DNA of 64,000 nt from Shewanella psychrophila (GTDB taxonomy: Bacteria > Pseudomonadota > Gammaproteobacteria > Enterobacterales > Shewanellaceae): NCBI RefSeq assembly GCF_002005305.1, contig NZ_CP014782.1, positions 186,001 to 250,000 on the forward strand, written 5' to 3'. The stretch's first letter is position 1; each line of letters starts with the position of its first letter. A program made the translations under genes and the position numbers. The notes below the pieces were generated by a model. The model worked only from the letters and a program-made list of their open reading frames with translations. It did not search any database and was not told the origin of the DNA. Positions 44,533 through 53,391 of the stretch are shown piece by piece.

Positions 44533-45300
44533 CTAAGTGTCTGCTTTTATGGACTCTAGGCCCAGTTTTAACTCTTCTAGTAAATCGGCTGCTTCGGCAC
44601 CATCGATGACGCGATGGTCGAAGGCCAAAGTGAGGGGTAACATATCGCGGATCACCACCTCGCCCTTTACTACCAGAGCCTTGGCTTGGATCTGTCCAAG
44701 CCCTAAGGTGATCGATGCGCCAACCTGAGGAATCAAAAGGCTGACAGGCTTCTGTCCCAGTGAGGTGATGGCAAATGAGCCCTGTAACTTATGTTTTAGC
44801 GTCGGCTTACTCATTAACTTGCCAAACAACCAACGTCCAAGTGGCACAGGTAACGACTGAAGCTTCTTCAGTCGGGGAAACTCTGGCCATAACGCGAGTG
44901 GTGTCTGTTTAAGAAACCTCACTTCCGACTGAATTTGCGCCAGAGATTTTGTTTCTGCATGTGCAATCAAGCCTGAACCGACACAGCGAACGCCATCAAT
45001 CTCTTTATCCAGTGCAAACTTGCCGTGAACGGCTGGAAAACGATGTAACTTGGGGCGCCAACGTCCGGTTACGACTCCATTGGCGTCAGGGTGATTTGCC
45101 AGTGCCCGCCCCGTGGCATACATGACCATAGCGACGATTCCTGGCACTTCGGCTTGTTCTTGGCCTTTGGCTGTGGCTCTGAGTGTATTCATTGCTGTGG
45201 CATCGATATCCGTGGATAAGAACACGGGACTGTATTGTGTCGACTGCTCTAAAAAATAGAGGGTATGACGACGAGAAAGAGGAAATGCGGTGTTATTCAT
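44533..45300 (-). CDS. 2-oxoacid dehydrogenase-type acyltransferase, Agg4-like (predicted tetronate acetyltransferase)
   Basis: This 255-residue protein is only the catalytic domain of an E2 acyltransferase; there is no lipoyl or E1-binding domain. The active-site motif is AFDHRVIDGAEAADLL with the catalytic histidine near residue 229. FAITSLGQ and ITLGLGQIQAK match E2 strands. In agglomerin synthesis such a stand-alone domain (Agg4) acetylates the primary hydroxyl of the glycerate-derived tetronate before elimination. It overlaps the ACP gene by 4 bp, which supports a joint role with the glyceryl-ACP. Confidence 0.82.
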   Translation of the reverse strand: MNNTAFPLSRRHTLYFLEQSTQYSPVFLSTDIDATAMNTLRATAKGQEQAEVPGIVAMVMYATGRALANHPDANGVVTGRWRPKLHRFPAVHGKFALDKEIDGVRCVGSGLIAHAETKSLAQIQSEVRFLKQTPLALWPEFPRLKKLQSLPVPLGRWLFGKLMSKPTLKHKLQGSFAITSLGQKPVSLLIPQVGASITLGLGQIQAKALVVKGEVVIRDMLPLTLAFDHRVIDGAEAADLLEELKLGLESIKADT

Positions 45301-45530
45301 AACGCTTCCTCTAAGGTGGCGAGCCGATGGATATCGCCTAAGGTGTTCGCTTTCAGGAAGGCAGGAATAGGAACTGGGTGTCCTGTCAGCATTTCGAGTT
45401 CAGAGAGTAAGCGGACAGCATGAAGTGAGTCCCAACCTTCGAGATCGACTAGCTGCATCGACATAGCCGACTCGGTTAGCTTAATGTCCATAAAATCTTC
45501 AACTAGTGCGATAAATTCATGTTTATGCAT
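45297..45530 (-). CDS. Acyl carrier protein, predicted glyceryl carrier
   Basis: This 77-residue carrier protein has the phosphopantetheine serine in EGWDSLHAVRLL (Ser35). The start at 45530 overlaps the FkbH-like gene by 8 bp and is favoured over the longer frame to 45599. FkbH-like proteins load D-1,3-bisphosphoglycerate-derived glyceryl onto a partner ACP of this size, typically encoded next to them. Translational coupling with both neighbours supports this partnership. Confidence 0.85.
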   Translation of the reverse strand: MHKHEFIALVEDFMDIKLTESAMSMQLVDLEGWDSLHAVRLLSELEMLTGHPVPIPAFLKANTLGDIHRLATLEEAL

Positions 45531-47427
45531 TGCAGCTTTCCTCATTAATCGTGGTGAGATGCCCTGGCAGTGGCGCAATTTCAGACAGGGTGTGAACAAA
45601 CAATTGGCTTTTGGGAGTGCCAGTTGCTAGTGCCGATTGCGGCTGATGTGTCAGCGCTGTTGTGGTGAATCCCATAGATGGGTAGAAGGTGGCCATACGT
45701 TGGTTTTTATGGCTTAGTATGAATTCAGCCGTGACACTTGTTTTACCTGACGCCACAGCTTGGGCGAGCAATAAACTGATGGCTGCTTGTTCGATACCGC
45801 GAGAAAAAACTCGGCAGCTGAGCAGCATATTATCGATATGAGAAGTGTCCAAGGTCATGGATATCAGTACCGCACCAATCAAGCCATAATCACCAAATCT
45901 GTCATGACTTCTCAGTACCCAAATCGATTTATTTTCATTTTCCAGATAGTCAATTACCGCTGCTTCGCTCAGACGCTGTGTGGTCATATTAAATTGATTG
46001 GTGCGTTGGCTGAGGTTGGCAATACGTGGCACATCTTCGGCTTTTGCATTAGTCAGACTCAGTTCAATATTCAGACTTTCAAGGAAAGAGGTCAGATCTT
46101 GACTAGAGGCCTTAAGCGCCTGTCGGTGAGTTTCCTGACGATACTTATGGGGGCGGTCCTTATCTTCGGCACTGACGGACATCATCAGAAAATCATTCAT
46201 ATTGGCCAACATAGCGGCAAAATATGCAGGTTCTCCGGTGACTTGCAGAGATGCCAGCGAAGGGTGTGCCGATTGCACTTCTTCACATTCAAAACTACTG
46301 TCGTCGACGAAAACAAAGCTGTCGATACCAATATTGAGGGACTCGGCAATGTCGGCTACCGCCTGACTTTTTGGCGACCAGTTGGCCTGTATATGAAGAA
46401 AGTCACTGGCTTTTAGCACCATGTCTTGTCGTTTTTCAAATACGTTATCGACGTTTTCTCTGTCATTTTTACTGCTGATGTTGAGTAACACGCCTTGTGA
46501 CGCAAATTGCTTGATGACCCGCTGCAACAGCAGGTGTGCTTCACCGGCTGGGTTGCCATCCAGGCCAATGCCATCCACTCCATCGTCGCCTAATATCCCG
46601 CTCCATAAGGTATTGTCCAGATCCAGAATCAGGGCTTTCTTACTGTGTCCCAGAGTCGACGCCGCCAAAGCCGAGACCTCACGGATCAATATGTCCATCA
46701 AGCCATCTGAATAGGGCAGTTTTGCATAGAATGCCAATCGCTCGTCGCGCCAGCGAGACGTGCCAGTCATCAAACATTGCATGTCCAGCACCAACACGCG
46801 CTGACTCAGTTCTGTCATTGCCAGCATATCCAGATTGAACTGCAGCCAGAGTCGGCTTAATTGATTTCTTTCCCGTGATCCCAGCATTTGACGCTGTAGC
46901 GATAATGGCAGCGGAATGGTATTGAATATTGCCATTCCTCGAGTGTGTTCGAGTAGTTGCCTGACACCCTGTTGGCAGAGCGTCAGTACTTGTTCACACG
47001 CCTCTTGTATATCGGCTAAGCTCCAGGGGGTAGGCAATCTCTCTAAGATGATGTGTTCATCGAGCAGGCATAAGGAGTAGTCTGCCTCGGCCTTGATAAA
47101 GTCGCTATTTACATCGAGCACATCGGGTGCAAACTGATTGTAATCAGAAAGGTATAGCGATGGCATAAGTCCTTTTTCCAGGCTGCCAGCCGTCAGCAGT
47201 TCGCCGACCATAGCGGTACTGAAGGAGCCTGTTACCGCAAAATTGACTGGTTTAAAGCCTTGAGTATTCAGCCAGTCTTGAGAGATTTTGCGACACTTTC
47301 GTCCTGCACTGACCCTAGCTGTCGGATCCGTTGTGCGCCTCAAAGTTTGCATAAGCTGGTGGCGGTCACAGATGTTAACGCCAGCTAAATTAACTGCAAA
47401 TTCATTATTTTCGTTAGCAGATATCAT
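45523..47427 (-). CDS. FkbH-like glyceryl-ACP synthase (HAD superfamily)
   Basis: This 634-residue protein has an N-terminal region of about 260 residues, then an HAD-type domain with the catalytic motif KKALILDLDNTLWSGILGDDG (Asp269 and Asp271). The later HAD motifs are KNDRENV and FVFVDDSSFECEEV, and a C-terminal GNAT-like part (IDYLENENKSIWVLRSHDRF) is present. FkbH proteins take 1,3-bisphosphoglycerate, dephosphorylate it and load the glyceryl group onto an ACP. They feed either methoxymalonyl-ACP or tetronate pathways. The gene is coupled to the ketosynthase (4-bp overlap) and the ACP (8-bp overlap). No methoxymalonyl genes are present, so tetronate formation fits better. Confidence 0.92.
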   Translation of the reverse strand: MISANENNEFAVNLAGVNICDRHQLMQTLRRTTDPTARVSAGRKCRKISQDWLNTQGFKPVNFAVTGSFSTAMVGELLTAGSLEKGLMPSLYLSDYNQFAPDVLDVNSDFIKAEADYSLCLLDEHIILERLPTPWSLADIQEACEQVLTLCQQGVRQLLEHTRGMAIFNTIPLPLSLQRQMLGSRERNQLSRLWLQFNLDMLAMTELSQRVLVLDMQCLMTGTSRWRDERLAFYAKLPYSDGLMDILIREVSALAASTLGHSKKALILDLDNTLWSGILGDDGVDGIGLDGNPAGEAHLLLQRVIKQFASQGVLLNISSKNDRENVDNVFEKRQDMVLKASDFLHIQANWSPKSQAVADIAESLNIGIDSFVFVDDSSFECEEVQSAHPSLASLQVTGEPAYFAAMLANMNDFLMMSVSAEDKDRPHKYRQETHRQALKASSQDLTSFLESLNIELSLTNAKAEDVPRIANLSQRTNQFNMTTQRLSEAAVIDYLENENKSIWVLRSHDRFGDYGLIGAVLISMTLDTSHIDNMLLSCRVFSRGIEQAAISLLLAQAVASGKTSVTAEFILSHKNQRMATFYPSMGFTTTALTHQPQSALATGTPKSQLFVHTLSEIAPLPGHLTTINEESCNA

Positions 47428-48428
47428 ATGGCCTCCTGCTCAAGCACCAAGCCAGACTTCAACCATTTAGAGGACTCTATCGCTATCAAGAGGGCGGTTT
47501 GATTATCTTCAATTCGATCTTGTAAGTGACTGAGCTGAACGAAGGGAAGTGCGTTACCATTATTACCTGTTTCGTGGACACAGCTAATAACCTGATCATC
47601 CTTCAAGCCTAAGTGTCGGATGATGTTATGTGTCATCCTTCCAGATAGCTGAGGGGGCAAATACCAATCTACTTCACCCGCAGTCTGCGTCGACAAGCTA
47701 TCTAGAATCTCTGCGGCTAAACCGGGGACATGCTTTTCGATGGCCTTGTAATCTTCCATCAGCATGGTGTCATCACTGTCACGTAGGCCGCGCCAATTGA
47801 CTATCTGTCCCGGTGGCAGATCTAAGCCGGTGTAATGACATTCGAACTGAGTTAGCTTCCAGCGCAATCCCGTTGCTTGGGTAGACATAATCATCGCCCC
47901 GGCGCCATCACCAAACAGCGCAAAGTTAATCTGTTCGTTGGCTTCACTTTGGCTGTAGTCTTTGAGAGGGTCGATAAACTTGGTACAGACATCGGCACCT
48001 ATGATGAGTCCGCGTCGATACTCACCACTTAACAATAAGGCTCGGGCCATAGACACGGCTTGCATCGCCCCGGTACAACCGGACTGCAGCTGGAAGGTCG
48101 CAATATTGGCAGCGCCAAGCTTTTCCGCCACGAGATTGACCGTTGCAGGCATCAATTGATCCGGTGTTGCCGTGGCCATCACAATAAAATCCAGATCTTC
48201 ACAGCCTATCTGCTCTATCTCCATGGCTTTTTGTGCCGCTTGTGTCGCTATGTCTGCTAGTGAGTTTTTTATTTCGCCAGTTTTCAAATCTGTAGTGAAG
48301 TAACGGCTACGATTTCCCAGGAATAAACTGACCCAATCGGCATTTAGCCCAAAACGTTCGGCAAGCAATGAATTATCTACCGGATCATTGGGCAGATAGT
48401 GTTGGCATTGATTAATATAAATAGTCAT
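47424..48428 (-). CDS. FabH-like ketosynthase III, predicted tetronate-forming condensing enzyme
   Basis: This 334-residue thiolase-fold protein has the active-site cysteine Cys118 in QLQSGCTGAMQA and the dimer/loop motifs of KAS III (FALFGDGAGAMIM). The region equivalent to the FabH catalytic His (HQAN) reads YLPPQLSG, so that His is missing. The Asn-containing loop appears as HETGNNGNAL. In tetronate pathways a FabH-like enzyme (Agg1/RkD type) joins a beta-ketoacyl thioester to glyceryl-ACP without decarboxylation. A lost decarboxylation His would suit that, but this is inference. It starts 9 bp after the PKS gene and overlaps the FkbH gene. Confidence 0.88.
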   Translation of the reverse strand: MTIYINQCQHYLPNDPVDNSLLAERFGLNADWVSLFLGNRSRYFTTDLKTGEIKNSLADIATQAAQKAMEIEQIGCEDLDFIVMATATPDQLMPATVNLVAEKLGAANIATFQLQSGCTGAMQAVSMARALLLSGEYRRGLIIGADVCTKFIDPLKDYSQSEANEQINFALFGDGAGAMIMSTQATGLRWKLTQFECHYTGLDLPPGQIVNWRGLRDSDDTMLMEDYKAIEKHVPGLAAEILDSLSTQTAGEVDWYLPPQLSGRMTHNIIRHLGLKDDQVISCVHETGNNGNALPFVQLSHLQDRIEDNQTALLIAIESSKWLKSGLVLEQEAI

Positions 48429-48437
48429 GGAAATTTC

Positions 48438-51371
48438 CTATTTTAGGGGCAAGGTTGTTCGGTCCAGAATGGCCATTAAGTCGCCGACGGTTTGCACATC
48501 GAACAGTTCAGATAGTTCCGGCATGGCGTCTTCTCCTACCCGCTCACGTAGCTTATCGACCAGCTCAATTAAATTGACTGAATCTAGGCCCAGATCGGCG
48601 CTTAAACGTTTGTCTGGGAGGATGAGCTCGGCTGGATGACCCGTCACGGAGGCGAGGACATCGATCACAAGACCGCTGATCTGTATGGCGGGTTTTTCTT
48701 TCAGCGGCTCTATGATTTTTTTCGAGCTAGTTATGGCTTGTTTGGAGTGAGTCGCTGGCTGGTGGGTACTCATTGACGTTTTGCGGAAGCGAGCCAGAGA
48801 TTGGCGAGAAAAGTCAGTTAAATCGAAGGCAAAAGGCACTAGATCAGAATCCGATTCACTGGTGTTCAGGGCTGACCAGTTGATTGGCATACCTCGGCGG
48901 AACAGGGCCCTTAGGGTTTCGCAAAAGGTATTAATATCCTGGGGGTCTTCGATAGAGGAAGAGTAGAATTCACCAGTATTAGGGCCATTTTTGATCGCGA
49001 GCATAGATAGCACGGGAGCCGACCCCATCTCTATGCCTATGACTCCCTGTCCGCTGGGGATATCACCGAGTAAAGTATCGAAAGCAGGTTTGAACTTCAC
49101 TGTATTGACTAAGTGCCGAGACCAGTAATTTGCCTCTATGGCTTGTTGAACTTGCTTATTACCTGTGACTGTCGAGTACCAATTTAGCTGTGGAGCGTGA
49201 TACTCGATCTTGCTGGCCGCAGCTTCTATATCTGACTTTGCCGCTGCCATTTGAGGGCTGTGGAAAGCATGGGTCACAGTGAGAGGCTTGATACGAACCT
49301 GCTTTTTTACGCCCCACATTCTTGCTGCTTCTATGGCTGCGCTGTCACCGGCAACGACAAATTGTGCATCGCTGTTCCAGACCGCAAGGGACAGGCCTGG
49401 AACATCTTGCTGTAGTTCTGCCAAGGTTTCTCGTGAAGCTAATACCGCAGCCATTGCACCATTACCATTCACATCATCGATGGCGTCACCTCGGGCAATG
49501 ACCAGAGATATAGCTTGCTCCATGGTCATCACACCCGCAATGCTTGCCGCTGCAAACTCGCCAATACTATGGCCTATTACAGCATCTGGCTTAAAACCAA
49601 TTTCCATCCACCATTGTGCCAGTGACCATTCGACGGCAAAGAGGACTGGTTGAGCAAAGCGAGCCTTGGTCAGCAAGCATGATGCTTGACTATCATTATC
49701 AATAATTGGCATCAAAGAGCTGCCTGTTAGCTGTCGATAAACGGCATCGCATTGATCGAAGTAGCGACGGAGTCGAGGAAACGTCTTATATAGCCCTTTC
49801 ATCATTCCTGGGTACTGACAACCTTGGCCCGTAAACATAAATACCAGAGGAGCCTCATTGGCATCAAATGGTGCACGGTAAGTGGGTTTTCCCAATAGAC
49901 GAGCAGATTCTTCAACTTCTTTACTGTTACGGCCAAAGCATAGGTCTCGTACCTGGCCTTGGCTTCTTAGCTGTTGATGCCCACTTGCCAATTGCTTTAT
50001 GTCGGCGCCTTGAGAAAGGCTTCGAATTGCGGCATTTTTTTGCCTTTGAAAACCAGCTTCATCTTTGGCTGCGATAGGAATAAAGGCGGGTTCGGGAGCT
50101 GTGTTTACAACGGCGGATTTTGGTGAAGTAAATACCAGATGGGCATTGGTCCCGCCTAAGCCGAAGGAGCTGATGGCGAAGTGTTTCTTATGCTCGGCTC
50201 CCCAAGTTTCCCCATCACTGGAAAGTGCCAGATTTCCCTTGGCCACGAGTGGATTGGCTGTATCGGAAAATGGGTTAGCTGGGATCTTTCTGTGTTTGAG
50301 CATCAAGGCAACCTTGATAATGGAGGCCATTGCGGCGGCTGCTTCACAATGCCCAATTAGGGACTTTACCGAATCTATGCCGCAGGGGACTTTACGCTCT
50401 CCACGAAACACGCGATTAAGCGCATTAATTTCAATACGATCGCCTAAGGAGGTACCCGTGCCATGACATTCAATAAAATCTATGTCTGCAGGTTCCAGTG
50501 CTGCTTTGGAATAGCATTCTCGTAGCAGACTTTCTTGGGATGGTCCGTTAGGAGCGGTTAATCCATTACTCTGACCATCATGATTGATGTGTCCGGCGAT
50601 GAAGTGACAATATTGGTTTCTGGCTAAGTGTTCGGGCTCAAGCACCACAGCCCCTATCCCTTCGGCGCGAATGATGCCATCGGCGTGATCTGAAAATGCA
50701 TTACAGCGTCCACTGGGGGATAAGAGTCCGGCTTTTTGATAGAAGCGCTGCAATACTGGGGTAAGGATCGCATTGACCCCGGCGACAATGGCCAGATCAC
50801 ACTCATCAGAACTTATCGCATTCCTCGCGTGCACCAGAGCCACTGCCGAGGAGGAGCATGCGGTCGCTATGGTCATACTCGGGCCTTTAAAGTCATATAA
50901 GTATGAGATACGGTTTGACAGTAAAGCGTGGCCTGTGCCCGTCACATGACCCGGCAACAAGGCATTGGTATCTTGAAACTGAAGTGTGGTCCAGTCATTA
51001 GCCATGGCTCCGACAAACACCCCAACTTTTTGACCTCGAAGTGTCTTGGGGTTATAGCCAGCGTCTTCCAAGGCTTGCCAGACAATTTGCAGTAGCCAAC
51101 GTTGCTGTGGATCCATTAAGGATGCTTCACGTCGATTGATTCCAAAGTGCTGATAGTCGAAGGCTTCAAGCTGCGAGACATAACCGCCTGGGACGGTCTG
51201 AAAATAGGCCGTGTCTTGGGCATTATCAAACCACTCATCTGCCAGCCAACGTCCAGCAGGCAGAGGACATACGGCATTTTTTGCGGCACATATTTGCGCC
51301 CAATATCCTTGCTTGTCATCTGCACCTGGAAATCGGCAAGCGACACCGGAAATAACGAGAGATTTCATCAT
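48438..51371 (-). CDS. Type I polyketide synthase, one module KS-AT-ACP
   Basis: This 977-residue protein has a ketosynthase domain (residues 1-425) with active-site Cys172 in TACSSS, His303 in ECHGTGTSLGD and His341 in KSLIGHCEAA. The acyltransferase domain (about 500-790) has GQG, the nucleophile Ser602 in GHSIGE, and HAFHS at 701-705. HAFH, rather than YASH, predicts malonyl-CoA. The ACP domain near the C-terminus has Ser931 in DLGLDSVNLIE. There is no ketoreductase, dehydratase or thioesterase, so one malonate extension would leave a beta-ketoacyl-ACP. That is exactly the substrate a tetronate-forming KAS III needs. Confidence 0.95.
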   Translation of the reverse strand: MMKSLVISGVACRFPGADDKQGYWAQICAAKNAVCPLPAGRWLADEWFDNAQDTAYFQTVPGGYVSQLEAFDYQHFGINRREASLMDPQQRWLLQIVWQALEDAGYNPKTLRGQKVGVFVGAMANDWTTLQFQDTNALLPGHVTGTGHALLSNRISYLYDFKGPSMTIATACSSSAVALVHARNAISSDECDLAIVAGVNAILTPVLQRFYQKAGLLSPSGRCNAFSDHADGIIRAEGIGAVVLEPEHLARNQYCHFIAGHINHDGQSNGLTAPNGPSQESLLRECYSKAALEPADIDFIECHGTGTSLGDRIEINALNRVFRGERKVPCGIDSVKSLIGHCEAAAAMASIIKVALMLKHRKIPANPFSDTANPLVAKGNLALSSDGETWGAEHKKHFAISSFGLGGTNAHLVFTSPKSAVVNTAPEPAFIPIAAKDEAGFQRQKNAAIRSLSQGADIKQLASGHQQLRSQGQVRDLCFGRNSKEVEESARLLGKPTYRAPFDANEAPLVFMFTGQGCQYPGMMKGLYKTFPRLRRYFDQCDAVYRQLTGSSLMPIIDNDSQASCLLTKARFAQPVLFAVEWSLAQWWMEIGFKPDAVIGHSIGEFAAASIAGVMTMEQAISLVIARGDAIDDVNGNGAMAAVLASRETLAELQQDVPGLSLAVWNSDAQFVVAGDSAAIEAARMWGVKKQVRIKPLTVTHAFHSPQMAAAKSDIEAAASKIEYHAPQLNWYSTVTGNKQVQQAIEANYWSRHLVNTVKFKPAFDTLLGDIPSGQGVIGIEMGSAPVLSMLAIKNGPNTGEFYSSSIEDPQDINTFCETLRALFRRGMPINWSALNTSESDSDLVPFAFDLTDFSRQSLARFRKTSMSTHQPATHSKQAITSSKKIIEPLKEKPAIQISGLVIDVLASVTGHPAELILPDKRLSADLGLDSVNLIELVDKLRERVGEDAMPELSELFDVQTVGDLMAILDRTTLPLK

Positions 51372-51458
51372 GTTCTCTTTTCCTTTATGGTTAAATATTT
51401 CAAATTCATCGTCTTCTTGCCCATCGACTACCAGTCATTGCGCAGGGTAGGTGATAGG

Positions 51459-51713
51459 TCAGGCAAGTTGCGCGTTTTGCTCTTCGATCAGGAAGGCCGA
51501 CATTTTTTCAATGGTGGGATAGTTCCATGTCAGCGTCGGCTCCACATCGATACCGATCAGGTCCTCAATATCTGCACATAGGCTCATTGCCGAGACTGAG
51601 TTAATACCGTATTCAGATAATGCGGTGGTCAGTTTGATGTCTTCCACAGGTTTACTGAGATACTCGGCAACCTTCTCTTGGATAAAAGTCATTAATTCGG
51701 TTTGTGTATTCAT
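51459..51713 (-). CDS. Acyl carrier protein, predicted fatty-acyl carrier
   Basis: This 84-residue carrier protein has the attachment serine Ser39 in EYGINSVSAMSL. It sits between the two acyl-CoA-dehydrogenase-like genes and the polyketide synthase. Together with the fatty acyl-AMP ligase gene it forms a cassette in which the ligase loads a fatty acid onto this ACP, dehydrogenases act on it, and the chain passes to the PKS. An 87-bp gap to the PKS gene is the longest in the operon and could hold a weak internal promoter. Confidence 0.87.
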   Translation of the reverse strand: MNTQTELMTFIQEKVAEYLSKPVEDIKLTTALSEYGINSVSAMSLCADIEDLIGIDVEPTLTWNYPTIEKMSAFLIEEQNAQLA

Positions 51714-51735
51714 GGTGTACTCCTGGTTGATTCAG

Positions 51736-53391
51736 TTAGTTATTGTCTGAATGGTTAGCTTTAGGTTGAAACATGAGTGAGGCCAAGGGATCGCCATCTG
51801 TGTCTTGTAGGTAATGGCTAATGGTGTCTGCAGCGCTCAGATAGTAGGTATTGGCTGACGGGTCACACATGGGCCGTGTCAGGCGCCAAAGCGTGATAAA
51901 GCCCAAGGCATGATGAATATCCTGACTATCGGTTGCGGTGATATTTCGTAGCACTGAAATGGCTGCAATCAGCTTGCAATAACGTGTTGCCGCGCCATAA
52001 ATGTCCTGCTGAAGCGAGTCGAAGCACTGGGTTTTCAACGCTTCTAAGTCTGTCAGCAGGGATACCCATTCGGCTTGTTGGGCAAATAAGGCCCGGCAGC
52101 GTGCCGTTAATGTGGGCAAGAGAGAAAGTAGTGGATCTGATTTACTGCAGGACAGGCGCAGGGCAGACAGCCAGGACGTGTTGCTGGTATTTAAGGCCGT
52201 TAATATTGAACTGGCATCGGATTGTGATTTCTCTGCCAGTAATCTTGGCAGCATATGCACTAAGCTAGTCTGGCAGACTAAGCTTCCGGCGTGGCCGAAA
52301 CTCACCACTGGAAAGTCTCTGACCAGCTTCTCGAACATGCCGAAATCATCGTTCATAAGGTAGTAACGAGCGCCTATTAGGCTGCCCATAGACTTGATTG
52401 CCTGCTTCATCAATGGGGGTAAGAAATATTTACTGGCTGAGCTATAACCGTTAGCGAATTGCGGAAATGCCTGTAAAGCGTGTCGCAGTAAGCTTGCCAT
52501 TTCACCAGCAAGCCAAACATCTGCGGTGGCTTCGGCAAGTTCTTTACGGTAAACCGGTATGGCAAATAAATTGTCACCATACAGGACGCGGTTTTGTGCG
52601 AAACGTGTGAGTATTTCCAGACCATTTCGGGCCGAGAATTGGCTGATAGCCGGTAGTAAGGTGCGGGTGATCTGGAATGCTTTCAAGGCATATTCGCCAG
52701 CGCGTCCCTGTTCACCAATCAGGCAAGAGTCGGCGATGAAGACACGATCGAAATAGATCCCCGAGATATGACAATTACGTACGCCTAAGGTGTCGAAGCG
52801 CCTCTCTATGCTCACTCCTTTCTGGTTTAATTCTGTCTGAGTCAGTAGAAATAAGCTGTGGCGACATGCTGGATTGTCATTGCCTGTATCGGCAAATAGC
52901 ACCAAGCCATGGGCGCGGGCGAGGTTGTTGACGACCTCTTTACAGCCAGAAAGGAGATAGCCGCCCTCAACCTTAGAGGCCTTAAATGTCATGGCTGTTA
53001 AGTCATTACCCGCCTGCAGTTCGTGATAGGCAATCGCAATGCGTCGGTCGTCACTCAGTAGAGCGGCAAGGGTTCGCTTCTGTTCATCGTTGCCGGCAAC
53101 GGCCAGGTTGGTTGCCGCCATAAATGCGGTAAGGCAATAGCCCAGTCCCAGCGCCAGATCCTGACGGCACATCTCTCCCATTGCACTGGTCAGTGTCTCT
53201 AAGGTCACGCTCTCGTTATCCAGCAACCAGGTGGCGAGTAAATTACCCAGACCTGCCTGATGTATCACAGATTCCGCTGCCGTGTTGATTTCACCCGTGC
53301 GATCGAAGCTCAAAATTGCACTGGCTTTGAAGGCTGGGTGATGGTGATTAGCTTGGGCCAGCGCCGAGGATACATTGATAAAATCAGACAT
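51736..53391 (-). CDS. Acyl-CoA dehydrogenase-like protein B (catalytic base not conserved)
   Basis: This 551-residue protein has acyl-CoA dehydrogenase architecture (helical N-terminal, beta-barrel and helical C-terminal domains) with a C-terminal extension. FAD-site-like sequence appears as YCLTAFMAATN and AIAYHELQAGNDLTAMTFKA. The position equivalent to the catalytic glutamate of MCAD (YEGT) reads FGHAGSL after LVRDFPVV, so the base seems absent. It overlaps the paralogous upstream gene by 8 bp, which hints at a heteromeric pair. Ramoplanin- and enduracidin-type lipopeptide clusters use two such proteins with a ligase and an ACP to introduce conjugated double bonds. Confidence 0.8.
   Translation of the reverse strand: MSDFINVSSALAQANHHHPAFKASAILSFDRTGEINTAAESVIHQAGLGNLLATWLLDNESVTLETLTSAMGEMCRQDLALGLGYCLTAFMAATNLAVAGNDEQKRTLAALLSDDRRIAIAYHELQAGNDLTAMTFKASKVEGGYLLSGCKEVVNNLARAHGLVLFADTGNDNPACRHSLFLLTQTELNQKGVSIERRFDTLGVRNCHISGIYFDRVFIADSCLIGEQGRAGEYALKAFQITRTLLPAISQFSARNGLEILTRFAQNRVLYGDNLFAIPVYRKELAEATADVWLAGEMASLLRHALQAFPQFANGYSSASKYFLPPLMKQAIKSMGSLIGARYYLMNDDFGMFEKLVRDFPVVSFGHAGSLVCQTSLVHMLPRLLAEKSQSDASSILTALNTSNTSWLSALRLSCSKSDPLLSLLPTLTARCRALFAQQAEWVSLLTDLEALKTQCFDSLQQDIYGAATRYCKLIAAISVLRNITATDSQDIHHALGFITLWRLTRPMCDPSANTYYLSAADTISHYLQDTDGDPLASLMFQPKANHSDNN

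Noticed and set aside
45787..46416. 209-codon plus-strand frame inside the FkbH-like gene
   Set aside because: It is the antisense shadow of a well-supported enzyme gene; the protein pattern is not that of a known family.
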